64,000 bases of DNA, taken from contig NZ_BQHW01000016.1 of NCBI RefSeq assembly GCF_021602025.1, forward strand, positions 62,001-126,000, in the 5' to 3' direction. The DNA comes from Pseudomonas ceruminis (GTDB lineage: Bacteria; Pseudomonadota; Gammaproteobacteria; Pseudomonadales; Pseudomonadaceae). Of the stretch, positions 47,019 to 56,121 are shown piece after piece. Below the pieces are notes generated by a model. The model was given only the letters and a program-made list of their open reading frames with translations, was not told the DNA's origin and did not search any database. The translations under genes were made by a program, and so were the position numbers. Within the stretch, counting starts at the first letter, position 1; each line of letters begins with the position of its first letter.

Positions 47019-48722
47019 TTAGCTGCCCCAGGAGTCACGCAGGGTGACGGTGCGGTTGAACACCGGGCGGCCCGGCTGGCTGTCCTTGAGGTCGGCGCAG
47101 AAGTAGCCTTCCCGCTCGAACTGGAAGCGGTCTTCTGGCTGCGCCTGGCCCAGCGACGGCTCGGCGCGGCAACCGGTGAGCACCTGCAGCGAATCGGGGT
47201 TGATGTTGTCCAGGAAGCTGCCGCCCTCCTCGGTCTTTTCCGGGTTCGGCGAACGGAACAGGCGGTCGTACAGACGCACTTCGCACTCGACGCTGCCTTC
47301 GGCCGGCACCCAGTGAATCACGCCCTTGACCTTGCGGCCCTCAGGGTTCTTGCCCAGGGTGTCCGGGTCGTACGAGCAGCGCAGTTCGACGATGTTGCCG
47401 TCGGCGTCCTTGATGGCCTCGTCGGCGCGGATCACGTAGCTGCCGCGCAAGCGCACTTCACCGGCCGGCTCAAGGCGCTTGTAGCCTTTAGGCGGCACTT
47501 CCATGAAGTCGTCGCGGTCGATGTACAACTCACGGGCAAACGGCAGGACGCGTACACCCATGTCTTCTTTCGGGTGGCGCGGCAGTTCGAGCTGCTCGAC
47601 CTGGCCTTGCGGATAGTTGGTAATGACCACCTTCAGCGGGCGCAGCACGCACATGGCGCGCGGTGCGCTGCGGTCCAGGTCGTCACGGATGCTGAACTCG
47701 AGCATCGACATGTCGACTACGCCGTCGGAACGGTTGGTACCGACCATCTCGCAGAAGTTGCGGATCGACGCCGGGGTGTAGCCACGGCGGCGGAAGCCCG
47801 ACAGGGTCGACATGCGCGGGTCGTCCCAGGCACTGACGTGCTTTTCGTCCACCAGCTGCTTGAGCTTGCGCTTGGAGGTGATGGTGTAGTTCAGGTTCAG
47901 ACGGCTGAACTCGTACTGGCGCGGGTGCGCCGGCACGGGCAGGTTGTCGAGGAACCAGTCGTACAACGGGCGATGGCCTTCGAACTCCAGGGTGCAGATC
48001 GAGTGGGTGATGCCTTCGATGGCATCGGACTGACCGTGGGTAAAATCGTAGTTCGGATAGATGCACCACTTGTCACCGGTCTGGTGGTGATGGGCATGGC
48101 GAATACGGTACAGGATCGGGTCGCGCAGGTTCATGTTGGGCGAGGCCATGTCGATTTTGGCGCGCAGTACGCGCTCGCCGTCCTTGAACTCACCCGCCTT
48201 CATACGCGCGAACAGGTCCAGGTTCTCTTCGACGCTACGGTCGCGGAACGGGCTGTTCTTGCCAGGCTGGGTCAGGCTGCCGCGGTATTCCTTGGCTTGA
48301 TCAGGGGTCAGGTCGCAGACATAAGCCTTGCCACGCTTGATCAGTTCAACGGCCCAGTCGTGCAGCTGGTCGAAGTAATCCGAGGCAAAGCGCACCTCGC
48401 CGGCCCAGTCGAAGCCCAGCCATTTGACGTCGGCCTGGATGGCGTCGATGTATTCCTGGTCTTCCTTGGCCGGGTTGGTGTCGTCGAAGCGCAGATGACA
48501 GACGCCGCCGAACTCCTTGGCCAGGCCAAAGTTGACACAGATCGACTTGGCATGGCCGATGTGCAGGTAGCCGTTAGGCTCCGGCGGGAAACGGGTGACG
48601 ATGCTGCTGTGCTTGCCCGAGTCCAGGTCGGCCTGGATGATCGGCCGCAGGAAGTTCGCAGGGACAGCGGGGGCGCCTTTGGCAGCGGCGTTGGGCGCGT
48701 TGTCGGCAGTGGGCTTGCTCAT
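47019..48722 (-). CDS. glnS: glutaminyl-tRNA synthetase
   Basis: Class I synthetase that charges tRNA-Gln, 567 residues. [17 protein letters not shown] is the HIGH region and [11 protein letters not shown] the KMSKS-like loop; the C-terminal beta-barrel anticodon domains follow. The start at 48722 ([10 protein letters not shown]) is typical; the frame is open to 48797 without family-like residues. Probably cotranscribed with cysS. Confidence 0.97.
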   Translation of the reverse strand: MSKPTADNAPNAAAKGAPAVPANFLRPIIQADLDSGKHSSIVTRFPPEPNGYLHIGHAKSICVNFGLAKEFGGVCHLRFDDTNPAKEDQEYIDAIQADVKWLGFDWAGEVRFASDYFDQLHDWAVELIKRGKAYVCDLTPDQAKEYRGSLTQPGKNSPFRDRSVEENLDLFARMKAGEFKDGERVLRAKIDMASPNMNLRDPILYRIRHAHHHQTGDKWCIYPNYDFTHGQSDAIEGITHSICTLEFEGHRPLYDWFLDNLPVPAHPRQYEFSRLNLNYTITSKRKLKQLVDEKHVSAWDDPRMSTLSGFRRRGYTPASIRNFCEMVGTNRSDGVVDMSMLEFSIRDDLDRSAPRAMCVLRPLKVVITNYPQGQVEQLELPRHPKEDMGVRVLPFARELYIDRDDFMEVPPKGYKRLEPAGEVRLRGSYVIRADEAIKDADGNIVELRCSYDPDTLGKNPEGRKVKGVIHWVPAEGSVECEVRLYDRLFRSPNPEKTEEGGSFLDNINPDSLQVLTGCRAEPSLGQAQPEDRFQFEREGYFCADLKDSQPGRPVFNRTVTLRDSWGS

Positions 48723-48957
48723 AGGATCCTTGAATGCACGTGTCCGGCCTGGGTAGGCCGATTGAATCAAAGGGCCTATCATAGCCGAAGCAGTCAAGCT
48801 GCTGACAGCCGGACACCGACAAACTGGCGCGTTTTATCGCGATCCGTGCAAAATGGCCGCTGCGCGCCATGTGCCGCGGTCGCCCGATCCTGCGTCAGGT
48901 GATTACACGCGCCCTGCGCAGCCTATTTCCGAATGCCTTGAAAGAGCGAATTTCAGC

Positions 48958-49458
48958 ATGTCCAAAGTCAAACTGAGCACCAATCACGGCGATATCGTCC
49001 TGCAATTGAACGCCGAAAAAGCGCCACAAACTGTTAAGAACTTCGTTGAATACGTCAAAGACGGTCATTTCAATAACACCGTGTTCCACCGCGTGATCAA
49101 GGGCTTCATGATCCAGGGCGGCGGCTTCGAGCCGGGCATGAGCCAGAAGAAGACCCGCGCCAGCATCCAGAACGAAGCCGACAACGGCCTGAAGAACACC
49201 AAGTACAGCATTGCCATGGCCCGCACCATGGAGCCGCACTCGGCGTCCGCACAGTTCTTCATCAACGCCTCCGACAACGACTTCCTCAACCACAGCGGCA
49301 AGAACGTCCAGGGTTGGGGCTACGCGGTATTCGGCGAAGTGACCGAAGGCCGTGAAGTGGTCGACGCCATCGAGAAGGTCGCCACCGGTTCCAAGGCTGG
49401 CCACCAGGACGTCCCGAAAGACGACGTGATCATCGAGAAAGCCGAGATCATTGAGTGA
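48958..49458 (+). CDS. ppiB: peptidyl-prolyl cis-trans isomerase B (cyclophilin)
   Basis: Cytoplasmic cyclophilin, 166 residues, that speeds proline isomerisation in folding proteins. It begins [17 protein letters not shown] and has the catalytic [14 protein letters not shown] and SAQFFIN motifs. No signal peptide from the chosen ATG. GTGA overlap couples it to lpxH. Confidence 0.96.
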   Translation: MSKVKLSTNHGDIVLQLNAEKAPQTVKNFVEYVKDGHFNNTVFHRVIKGFMIQGGGFEPGMSQKKTRASIQNEADNGLKNTKYSIAMARTMEPHSASAQFFINASDNDFLNHSGKNVQGWGYAVFGEVTEGREVVDAIEKVATGSKAGHQDVPKDDVIIEKAEIIE

Positions 49459-50177
49459 TACTGCTGATCTCCGATCTGCACCTGCAAGAAGAACGCCCGG
49501 ACATTACCCGGGCGTTTCTTGATCTGCTCGACGGCCGCGCGCGTCATGCCACGGCACTGTACATCCTGGGCGACTTCTTCGAAGCCTGGATCGGCGACGA
49601 TGCCATGACACCCTTTCAGCAGTCGATCTGCCAGGCCTTGCGCCAGCTGAGCGACAGCGGCACGGCGGTGTATTTGATGCACGGCAACCGTGATTTCCTG
49701 ATTGGCCAGGACTTCTGCAAGGCCGCCGGCTGCACCCTGCTGGCCGACCCGAGCGTGGTCACCCTGGGCGGCGAACGAGTGTTGCTGATGCACGGTGACA
49801 CCCTGTGCACCCGCGATGTCGCCTACCTGAAAATGCGCCGTTACCTGCGTAATCCAGTGAGCCTTTGGATTTTGCGGCACCTGCCGCTTTCCACCCGACA
49901 GAAACTGGCGCGCAAGCTGCGCAGCGAGAGCCGCGCCCAGGTGCGCATGAAGGCGACGGAAATTGTCGACGTCACGCCGGAGGAGGTGCCAAAGGTGATG
50001 GCGGCGCACGGAGTGAAAACGCTGGTGCATGGCCACACCCATCGGCCGGCGATCCACAAGCTGGTGGTCAATGGCGAACCGGCCCGGCGCATCGTGCTGG
50101 GGGACTGGGACCGTCGCGGCTGGACCCTGCAGGTGGATCCGCAAGGCTTCCAGCTTGAGCCGTTCGAGTTTTCCTGA
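49455..50177 (+). CDS. lpxH: UDP-2,3-diacylglucosamine hydrolase
   Basis: Peripheral membrane metallophosphoesterase that releases UMP from UDP-diacylglucosamine in lipid A synthesis. 240 residues with the phosphoesterase motifs [22 protein letters not shown] and HGHTHRP. GTG start overlapping the ppiB stop. ppiB-lpxH is a known gene pair in Pseudomonas. Confidence 0.96.
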   Translation: MILLISDLHLQEERPDITRAFLDLLDGRARHATALYILGDFFEAWIGDDAMTPFQQSICQALRQLSDSGTAVYLMHGNRDFLIGQDFCKAAGCTLLADPSVVTLGGERVLLMHGDTLCTRDVAYLKMRRYLRNPVSLWILRHLPLSTRQKLARKLRSESRAQVRMKATEIVDVTPEEVPKVMAAHGVKTLVHGHTHRPAIHKLVVNGEPARRIVLGDWDRRGWTLQVDPQGFQLEPFEFS

Positions 50178-50230
50178 AGGGGATCGCTCGGCCATACCGG
50201 CCCTCCAGACTCGCCTTCTGAAAGTTGACG

Positions 50231-50318
50231 CTGTGGGAGCGGGCTTGCCCCGCGAACACGCGAAGCCGGTGCCAACCACCGCGTCGCCTGTGTTCGCGGG
50301 GCAAGCCCGCTCCCACCT
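50231..50318. repeat. Pseudomonas REP inverted pair
   Basis: GTGGGAGCGGGCTTGCCCCGCGAACAC and its reverse complement (GTGTTCGCGGGGCAAGCCCGCTCCCAC) face each other about 30 bases apart, in the gap between lpxH and pvdQ. This is the standard paired REP form of pseudomonads, targets of RAYT proteins and common at gene ends. Confidence 0.92.
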
Positions 50319-50373
50319 CAACCCTGTTCAGGCTTGCGCGTTATCGGCGATAGGGCCGAGACAGGCGCTCAAC

Positions 50374-52686
50374 TCAGGGCCGAATTGCCACGGCCCCCTT
50401 GTCCTGCTCGCTGATCACATACTGCCGATACTCAGGGTCCGCCTTGATCTGTGCCTCGGTGAACGGAATCGGCGCCAACTGCTTGGCTGAAAACGCCCGG
50501 GTCTGGTCACTCGAATGGGCCGAAGCGGCCTCGCTTGACTGCGAGAATGCCAATAGCCCGCGCGCCTGTGGCCCCTGCTCGGTGAAGCTGACCAGTTGCA
50601 AGTAGCTGGTACCGCTGACCACCAGACGTTTGCCCGGCCCGTGCGGCACGCTGAAGATGGCGTTGTATACCCCCAGTTCCTGCGGGCCGCCTGGCACCGG
50701 CGTGCCATCGAGCGCCTGTTGCACTTGCCCCCATTGACTGCCCTCGTCAACACCGTCCTGCGCCACTTGCTGCAATGAAGCCAGTGCCGCCTCGTGCAGC
50801 AGCTTGCGTACCGCCGCCTGCTCTACCGCCAGCCCGCGGGGGGTGTGCTGCGGGTCAGCCGGGTCAAACGCCACACGCCAACTGTCCGGGTGCTCGGCCA
50901 GGGCGTCGACCATGTTCTGGAAATGCACCAGGCCGATGCCACTGTTCAGGTCAGCCTTGCCGTTCCAGGCCGACAGGCTCGCGCACAGGGCCTGCACATC
51001 GGTTTGGGCACCTTTGCACCACTGGCGAAGGTCCGGCAGCAGCAGGCGGGCCAGGTAGACCTCGTCATCCAGCACCATGTTCTGCAAATCATCGACGCCA
51101 ACCTTGGCCTTGCCTTGCAGCCGCTCCAGCGCGAAGCGGCCCCGCATGCCCAATGGCTGGTCATTGCGGCTGACCAGGGGCGAATAGCCCGTCAAGGGCT
51201 GCGCCGGGTTGACCATCCAGGCTGGGTCGTTGGAGTTTTGCACGAAGTCGCTGCGCTCAAGGCTCGGCAGCAGGTGCGCAGGAAAGATGCCAGGCTGCGC
51301 CGCCTGCGCATCGACCTTCCAGTGGCAGGCGCTGCGCGAACCATCCAACACCACCAGGGGCTCTGGCGCGGCCGGGTTGCCGCATTGGTTCAACAGCGGC
51401 TGGTCCACGTAGGGCACCACCGACTGGTTCAGGTACAGCGCCCGGCCATCGGCATCGACGGCCAGGGTATTGACCCAGGGTATGCCTTGCAGTTGTCCGA
51501 TCGAACCCTTGAGGGCATCCAGGCTGTCGGCCTGGTTGATGCGGTACCACTGCTGCAGCACACGGGTATTGTCCAGGTTGGCGTCGCGCAGGCTGTAGGC
51601 AGCGGTATTGTCCCAGTCCAGCCGGCCTGGCCACTGTACGATGGGCCCGAAATTCGAGCTGTAGACCTGACGCGTTAGCTGGCTCAACGTACCGTCGTCA
51701 GCCTTGACCGTAACGCTTACGGTCTGCCGGGCCAGCGGTAACGACTGGCCATCGAGCAGATAGCGGGTCGGGTCCTTGGGGTCCAGTTGCAGGCGGTAAA
51801 GGGTGAAGTGCTTGGAGGTATCGACTGTGTGGGTCCAGGCCAGGTGCCGGTTGAAACCGATGTTCACCACCGGCAGGCCGGGCAGCGCCGCGCCCATCAC
51901 ATCCATTTGGCCAGGAATGGTCAACTGCATCTGGTAGAAACGCATCCCGCCCATCCACGGGAAATGCGGGTTGGCCAGCAGCAGACCGCGACCATTGGCA
52001 GAGCGTTGCGCGCCGATTGCGACCGCGTTGCTGCCCCGCTGCGATGCGAAGCGTTGCTGCTGGGCCAAGGCGGCGCCAAAGCCGGGCAGCGGGTGCTGGC
52101 TCGCCAACTGCGGCGGCTGCGCTGCCGCCAGCGCCTCGGCAAACTGGCCAATACCGCCCTCGGCCAGCAGCCGACGGGTCAGCTTTACCAGATCCAGGCT
52201 GGTGATCGGCCGCAGCCATTGGCCATCCCCGCACTCTGCCGGCAGCCCTTGGCTGCGGCGCTCGGCCAGGGCACGGTTGAACCCGCTGGCATAGCCCTCG
52301 AGCAAGTCGCGCACGGGGGCTGGCTGGGCCTGAAGGAAGCCGCTCACCGCAGTCGGTGTGTTGAGCCAGGTGAAGAACAGGTCGCTGGCCAGGTTGTCGC
52401 GCTGCTCAAGGGTCTGAGCCTGGGCACCAAAATACCGGGAGCGTTCACCGTTGACCGTCAGCACCTCATTGGCGAGCAGGCACAGGTTGTCCTGGGCGTA
52501 GGCATAACCGATACCGTAACCCAGACCACGCTCATCCTTGGCCACGATGTGCGGCACCCCGAAGCTGGTGCGACGAATCTGCGCGCTGGCATCAGCAGAG
52601 CTTTCCCGCGCTTGCGCGGCAATGCTGGCAGCAACCAGCGCAGCCGCTACCCCAGCGCAGGTCAAAGGACGCGAAATTGAGAACAC
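50374..52686 (-). CDS. pvdQ: acyl-homoserine lactone / pyoverdine acylase PvdQ
   Basis: Periplasmic Ntn-hydrolase, about 770 residues before processing. After a signal peptide (VFSISRPLTCAGVAAALVAA to AQA), the small chain is followed by the nucleophile Ser in QRGSNAVAIG, where self-cleavage frees the large chain. ANPHFPWMGGMRFYQMQLTIPG and PWVNTLAVDADGRALYLNQSVVPY match P. aeruginosa PvdQ closely. Known PvdQ removes the fatty acid from pyoverdine precursor and can degrade long acyl-homoserine lactones. GAGGAG lies five bases before the GTG at 52686, but touches the GTG at 52692, so 52686 is preferred. No other pyoverdine gene is in the window. A PvdS-type box precedes it. Confidence 0.9.
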   Translation of the reverse strand: MFSISRPLTCAGVAAALVAASIAAQARESSADASAQIRRTSFGVPHIVAKDERGLGYGIGYAYAQDNLCLLANEVLTVNGERSRYFGAQAQTLEQRDNLASDLFFTWLNTPTAVSGFLQAQPAPVRDLLEGYASGFNRALAERRSQGLPAECGDGQWLRPITSLDLVKLTRRLLAEGGIGQFAEALAAAQPPQLASQHPLPGFGAALAQQQRFASQRGSNAVAIGAQRSANGRGLLLANPHFPWMGGMRFYQMQLTIPGQMDVMGAALPGLPVVNIGFNRHLAWTHTVDTSKHFTLYRLQLDPKDPTRYLLDGQSLPLARQTVSVTVKADDGTLSQLTRQVYSSNFGPIVQWPGRLDWDNTAAYSLRDANLDNTRVLQQWYRINQADSLDALKGSIGQLQGIPWVNTLAVDADGRALYLNQSVVPYVDQPLLNQCGNPAAPEPLVVLDGSRSACHWKVDAQAAQPGIFPAHLLPSLERSDFVQNSNDPAWMVNPAQPLTGYSPLVSRNDQPLGMRGRFALERLQGKAKVGVDDLQNMVLDDEVYLARLLLPDLRQWCKGAQTDVQALCASLSAWNGKADLNSGIGLVHFQNMVDALAEHPDSWRVAFDPADPQHTPRGLAVEQAAVRKLLHEAALASLQQVAQDGVDEGSQWGQVQQALDGTPVPGGPQELGVYNAIFSVPHGPGKRLVVSGTSYLQLVSFTEQGPQARGLLAFSQSSEAASAHSSDQTRAFSAKQLAPIPFTEAQIKADPEYRQYVISEQDKGAVAIRP

Positions 52687-52722
52687 AGGCACTCCTCGGA
52701 TTCAGGGTTCATTCCCGATCAG

Positions 52723-52746
52723 ACGAATGGCTGAATGAAAATTTTA
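52723..52746 (-). promoter_or_regulatory. iron-starvation (PvdS-type) box upstream of pvdQ
   Basis: On the coding strand TAAAA, 16 bases, CGT matches the TAAAT-N16-CGT iron-starvation consensus except for one base. It lies about 40 bases before the pvdQ start, as for PvdS-dependent pyoverdine genes, and supports pvdQ being expressed in iron-limited cells. Confidence 0.65.
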
Positions 52747-52886
52747 CGCGCGCTGACAAGTAGAACCGTCTTTATGAGAGCGGTGAACAATCTTTTTTAC
52801 GCAAAGGCTGCAGATTTGCCGTTCTCATTCGTCCTAGTAAGTGAGGCACCCACGTTTCGGGACAGTCCACGAAAAGGAGCATTCAC

Positions 52887-53261
52887 ATGTACAACCCGCA
52901 ACCCTCGTTGCAGACCGGGCGCGCCCCGGCCAAGGCGGCCAATGGGCAGGACGCCTGCGGGGAAGAACGTGTCGGCAACGAGCAGATTCGTGAGCTGCTG
53001 CGCAGCTATGGCCTGCGCACCAGCCTGATCCGCCTGAAGGTGATCGACGCCCTGCACAGCGCCGACCGTACCGGTCGCAGCATTGGCGTGCGTGGCGTGC
53101 ACGCGCAGCTGGAGCAACTGGACATACCACTGTCGTTTCTCAGTGTGCGCGAGGTACTCAAGCGGCTTTGCGCAGAAGGCGTGATCAGCCTGGGCAGCGA
53201 CAAATGCTACAGCCTCAACCCGCAAGCGCGCGCTGTGCTGGAGCAGCCCTGCCCGCGCTGA
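52887..53261 (+). CDS. Fur-like winged-helix protein lacking the metal-binding half
   Basis: 124-residue protein. After a charged, unordered N-terminus (about 30 residues), GLRTSLIRLKVIDALHSA and FLSVREVLKRLCAEGVISL align with the DNA-binding domain of Fur-family regulators. The C-terminal dimerisation domain with its metal-binding Cys/His residues is absent, so metal sensing by the usual sites is impossible. AAAAGGAG precedes the ATG. It lies divergent from pvdQ, which may or may not matter for regulation. Confidence 0.6.
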   Translation: MYNPQPSLQTGRAPAKAANGQDACGEERVGNEQIRELLRSYGLRTSLIRLKVIDALHSADRTGRSIGVRGVHAQLEQLDIPLSFLSVREVLKRLCAEGVISLGSDKCYSLNPQARAVLEQPCPR

Positions 53262-53294
53262 ACGCATGGCCGGCCAGCTGGCCGGCCAACAAGG

Positions 53295-53483
53295 TCAGGG
53301 TTTGACCTTGCGTCGCAGAATGCCGTTGATCACCACAACCACCACCGCAATGGCAATGGCCAGCATCTGGAAGGTCTGCTCACTGATCGTGCCCTGCTTC
53401 TGCAGATGGGACAGGCCCAGCATAAGGCCCAGCACCACCAGGATGATCAGAAGTGAATATTTGAGGCGCTGCACATGTGTCAT
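53295..53483 (-). CDS. small membrane protein, hypothetical
   Basis: 62-residue protein from ATG 53483 (MTHVQRLKYSLLIILVVLGLMLG), with two membrane helices and a basic C-terminus (RRKVKP). AAGGAA is well placed for this start; the longer frame to 53603 is less likely. Function unknown. Confidence 0.65.
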   Translation of the reverse strand: MTHVQRLKYSLLIILVVLGLMLGLSHLQKQGTISEQTFQMLAIAIAVVVVVINGILRRKVKP

Positions 53484-53635
53484 CGAAGGTTCCTTGCTAC
53501 ATCGGGGGCAAATGGCTGGCAAAAAGCCGCGGCAATGATACAACGCCCACGGGTTTCGGCGCTGCATTTCCTGCTTAGCGTGGCGCATCAGGCCTGAAAG
53601 CATTGGGGGTTCCTACCGCCCATGCTGGAGGCACC

Positions 53636-54094
53636 ATGCTCAAACACGCCCTGCTCTTTCTGTTATGCCTGCCCTTGGGTCCCGTCCACGCCCTGGATAC
53701 CCGGCAGATACCGTCGGAGCAACTCTTGAACCTGGGCAGCGACCTGACCACTCATGCCGGCGCCAGCCAGTGGCAACAGTTATGGCAACGAACCCGCGCA
53801 GCCGGCCACCTGCACCACAACCCCCGGCACGCGCATTTCACGGTCGCGCAACCGCGACTGCCGAAGCTGGCCTACGAAACCTTGGCCCAGGCTGATCAGG
53901 TCGAAGCCCGGGGCAAAACACTCGCACTGTATCGCCGCCGTTTCCCGGGCCAGGTCATCGGTATGTCCGATGAGCGCTCCCTAAGCGCACTGTGCCTGTT
54001 GGTCGACTGGCGCACCCTCCCCCAAAACATGGCCAACTCAGCCCGCGCCTACCTCGGTAGCGCAAGCTTGATGATCAGCTATCCGTGCGACTAA
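53636..54094 (+). CDS. predicted exported hypothetical protein
   Basis: 152-residue protein with a signal peptide (MLKHALLFLLCLPLGPVHA) followed by LDTRQIPSEQLLNLGSDLTTH and GKTLALYRRRFPGQVIGMSDER. No known domain. The ATG at 53636 directly begins the signal peptide. Two cysteines (in SALCLL and SYPCD) could pair in the periplasm. Confidence 0.65.
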   Translation: MLKHALLFLLCLPLGPVHALDTRQIPSEQLLNLGSDLTTHAGASQWQQLWQRTRAAGHLHHNPRHAHFTVAQPRLPKLAYETLAQADQVEARGKTLALYRRRFPGQVIGMSDERSLSALCLLVDWRTLPQNMANSARAYLGSASLMISYPCD

Positions 54095-54341
54095 GGGTAC
54101 AGGCACCCAGATACCTGATGGAAAAGCGACCTTATGAGAAATCAGGGCCTGCAGGGCATGCCTGAAGCGATGTCCTACATCCGGTGAGCTCGCTGCCTGC
54201 AAGCCCTGCTCACCGAAACTACAGGCGCCAGCCCACTTGGCGCCTAGCGACGAGATTCCCCGCTCACTGACAATTCCGGCACGCCAACGGCACATCGCCG
54301 CTGGCAACGTATCGCGCCTCATTACCGCGAGGGAGTCTCAT

Positions 54342-54722
54342 ATGGAATTGCCAGATCTCAGCACCATCGACATCAGCCAACTGCCGCATTCGCTGCAAGC
54401 ACTGATCGAATGCATCGGTATTGAAAACGCCTACCAGCTGACCTGTGCCTACGGTGGCAGGCCCAAGTACATCCCCAAGCACCGCGAGCGCACCAAGCTC
54501 GCCGACGTACTCCCCGCTGAAGCACTGGAGGCATTGATCAAGCGCTTTGCCGGCGTAGCCCTGGAAATCCCCAAGGCAGACCACTTCCTGCGGCAGTTGC
54601 GCAACCTGCAAATCCAGAAAGAAAGCGCCGATGGCTTGTCCCGCAGCCTGCTGGCCGACAAGTACGGCCTGAGCCTTCGCCAGATCGGCAATATCCGTCG
54701 CCAGGAGCCCTGCGCTCGCTGA
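54342..54722 (+). CDS. Mor-type transcription activator family protein
   Basis: 126-residue protein of the phage Mu Mor/C family. It begins MELPDLSTIDISQLPHSLQALIECIG, has the GGRPKYIP segment and ends with a helix-turn-helix (RSLLADKYGLSLRQIGNIRRQE) that fits Mor activators. Mor turns on middle genes of Mu; stand-alone chromosomal copies have been seen but their targets are mostly unknown. Two DUF2589 genes follow on the same strand, suggesting a small regulated unit. Confidence 0.8.
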   Translation: MELPDLSTIDISQLPHSLQALIECIGIENAYQLTCAYGGRPKYIPKHRERTKLADVLPAEALEALIKRFAGVALEIPKADHFLRQLRNLQIQKESADGLSRSLLADKYGLSLRQIGNIRRQEPCAR

Positions 54723-54789
54723 CGACTTGTAACCGTGTCTGCCCCTGGCAGCCACCTCCCTGACACACCCACATAAAGAGAATCCCGCT

Positions 54790-55449
54790 ATGTCTATCGA
54801 CAACAGCCTGATCGGATCCGTCATCAATGCCTTGCCCATGGACCGGATGATTGCCGGGCCCCTTCAAGCCATGGTCCAGGCACAGGTCACTGCCAGCAAA
54901 TCCTATGCAGACTTCCTCATGCAGGTCTGCGTACAGGATGGCAAGGCCGTTGCCATCCAGTTCGACTACGACGAAACCATCGTCAACGAACAGGGCGAAT
55001 ACAAAGGCATCGTCAGCAAAACCATGAAGGTGCCGCTGATGGCGGCCATCACCCACCCGAACATCGTCATCGATGAAGGTAACGTCGAGTTCGAACTGAC
55101 CATCAGCCAGGCCGCCGAGGACTTCACTGAGTCCGCCAAAAGTGGTGAGGTTTCCGCCTCGTTGGGCTGGGGTCCGTTCAAGCTGGACATGAAAGGCAGT
55201 ATCAGCCACAAGTCGACGCAGACCCGCAAGACCGATACCCGGGCCCGCTATGCCTTCAAGACCACATTGCGCCGCCAGGAGCCGCCCGAGGCCGTGATGA
55301 GGGTGATCGATTTCCTCACCGAGGCAGCCACCAAACCGACGGTTGTCGAAGGCGCCGCGCTGCAGAGCCAGGGGCAGATTTCCCAGGCCGATACCTTGAA
55401 CGGCATCACCGCAAACACCCCTTCGCGAGAGGCCAGAACGGAGCCTTGA
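54790..55449 (+). CDS. DUF2589-family protein (1)
   Basis: 219-residue protein resembling the DUF2589 family, with an amphipathic N-terminal helix (SVINALPMDRMIAGPLQAMVQAQVTASKSYADFLMQV), a beta-rich core with KTMKVPLMAAITHPNIVIDEGNVEFELTIS and a C-terminal tail of low complexity. No function is known for the family. AAAGAGA precedes the ATG. Confidence 0.75.
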   Translation: MSIDNSLIGSVINALPMDRMIAGPLQAMVQAQVTASKSYADFLMQVCVQDGKAVAIQFDYDETIVNEQGEYKGIVSKTMKVPLMAAITHPNIVIDEGNVEFELTISQAAEDFTESAKSGEVSASLGWGPFKLDMKGSISHKSTQTRKTDTRARYAFKTTLRRQEPPEAVMRVIDFLTEAATKPTVVEGAALQSQGQISQADTLNGITANTPSREARTEP

Positions 55450-55555
55450 GAGCATGCCTGCGTGTTGAGCTGAATGCTCTTGGCAGTACCTCAATTTCGC
55501 CATGACCGCCCCGCTGGCAACAGTGGGGTATCTTCCGCACCGAGGAGCCAAGTGA

Positions 55556-56113
55556 TTGGACAAGCACCCTGCCCCCATGACCGCGATAGACCTGCGAGAC
55601 ATCACCCGCGGCTTGCAAGAGGCCGCTGCGGCGACCAACAGCCTGATTGCCCAGCAGTACATCAACCTTTTCGACCAGTTCTTCGACATCGACCCGCAGA
55701 TGCTTGGCAGCCCCATGAAAGCCAAGATGGTAGAGGTCGCCATGGACGACAATCACGTGATGCGCGTCCCGTTGTTCGCGCTGGTATCGCCCAAGGGCCT
55801 GGCCCTTGAGCGTATGCAGGTCGACCTTTCCGTACGGGTCAATGGCACACAAGCGCTACAAGCGCTGCAGGCCGAAAACGAACAGGCCGGTGCCGCCAGC
55901 TTCAAGGTGACGATCGGCGCGCAGGGCCGCCAGGGCGATGCGCGCGATCCCGACGAAGTGCAGATTCGCATGCAGTTTCACGCCAGCGAACCGCCCGAGG
56001 CACTGAACCGCCTGATCGAGGAGTACACCAAACTGATCACGCCCCTCCACAGGCCCGCCACGCCGCCTGCCGACGATACCAACGAGTTCGTCGAAGCCGC
56101 CACCGTGCGGTGA
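55556..56113 (+). CDS. DUF2589-family protein (2)
   Basis: 185-residue second DUF2589-like protein, with the helix RDITRGLQEAAAATNSLIAQQYINLFDQFF followed by MRVPLFALVSPKGLALERMQVDLSVRV and QIRMQFHASEPPEALNRLIEEYTKL. Its sister upstream shares the SEPPEA-like EPPEAV motif. A TTG at 55556 has GAGGAG eight bases before it, while the ATG at 55577 has no ribosome site, so TTG is preferred. Apparently a tandem, diverged pair with the preceding gene. Confidence 0.75.
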   Translation: MDKHPAPMTAIDLRDITRGLQEAAAATNSLIAQQYINLFDQFFDIDPQMLGSPMKAKMVEVAMDDNHVMRVPLFALVSPKGLALERMQVDLSVRVNGTQALQALQAENEQAGAASFKVTIGAQGRQGDARDPDEVQIRMQFHASEPPEALNRLIEEYTKLITPLHRPATPPADDTNEFVEAATVR

Positions 56114-56121
56114 CGGCAACT

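Noticed and set aside
45606-48902. 1098-codon forward open frame across cysS and glnS
   Set aside because: It is a shadow frame of two well-recognised synthetase genes.
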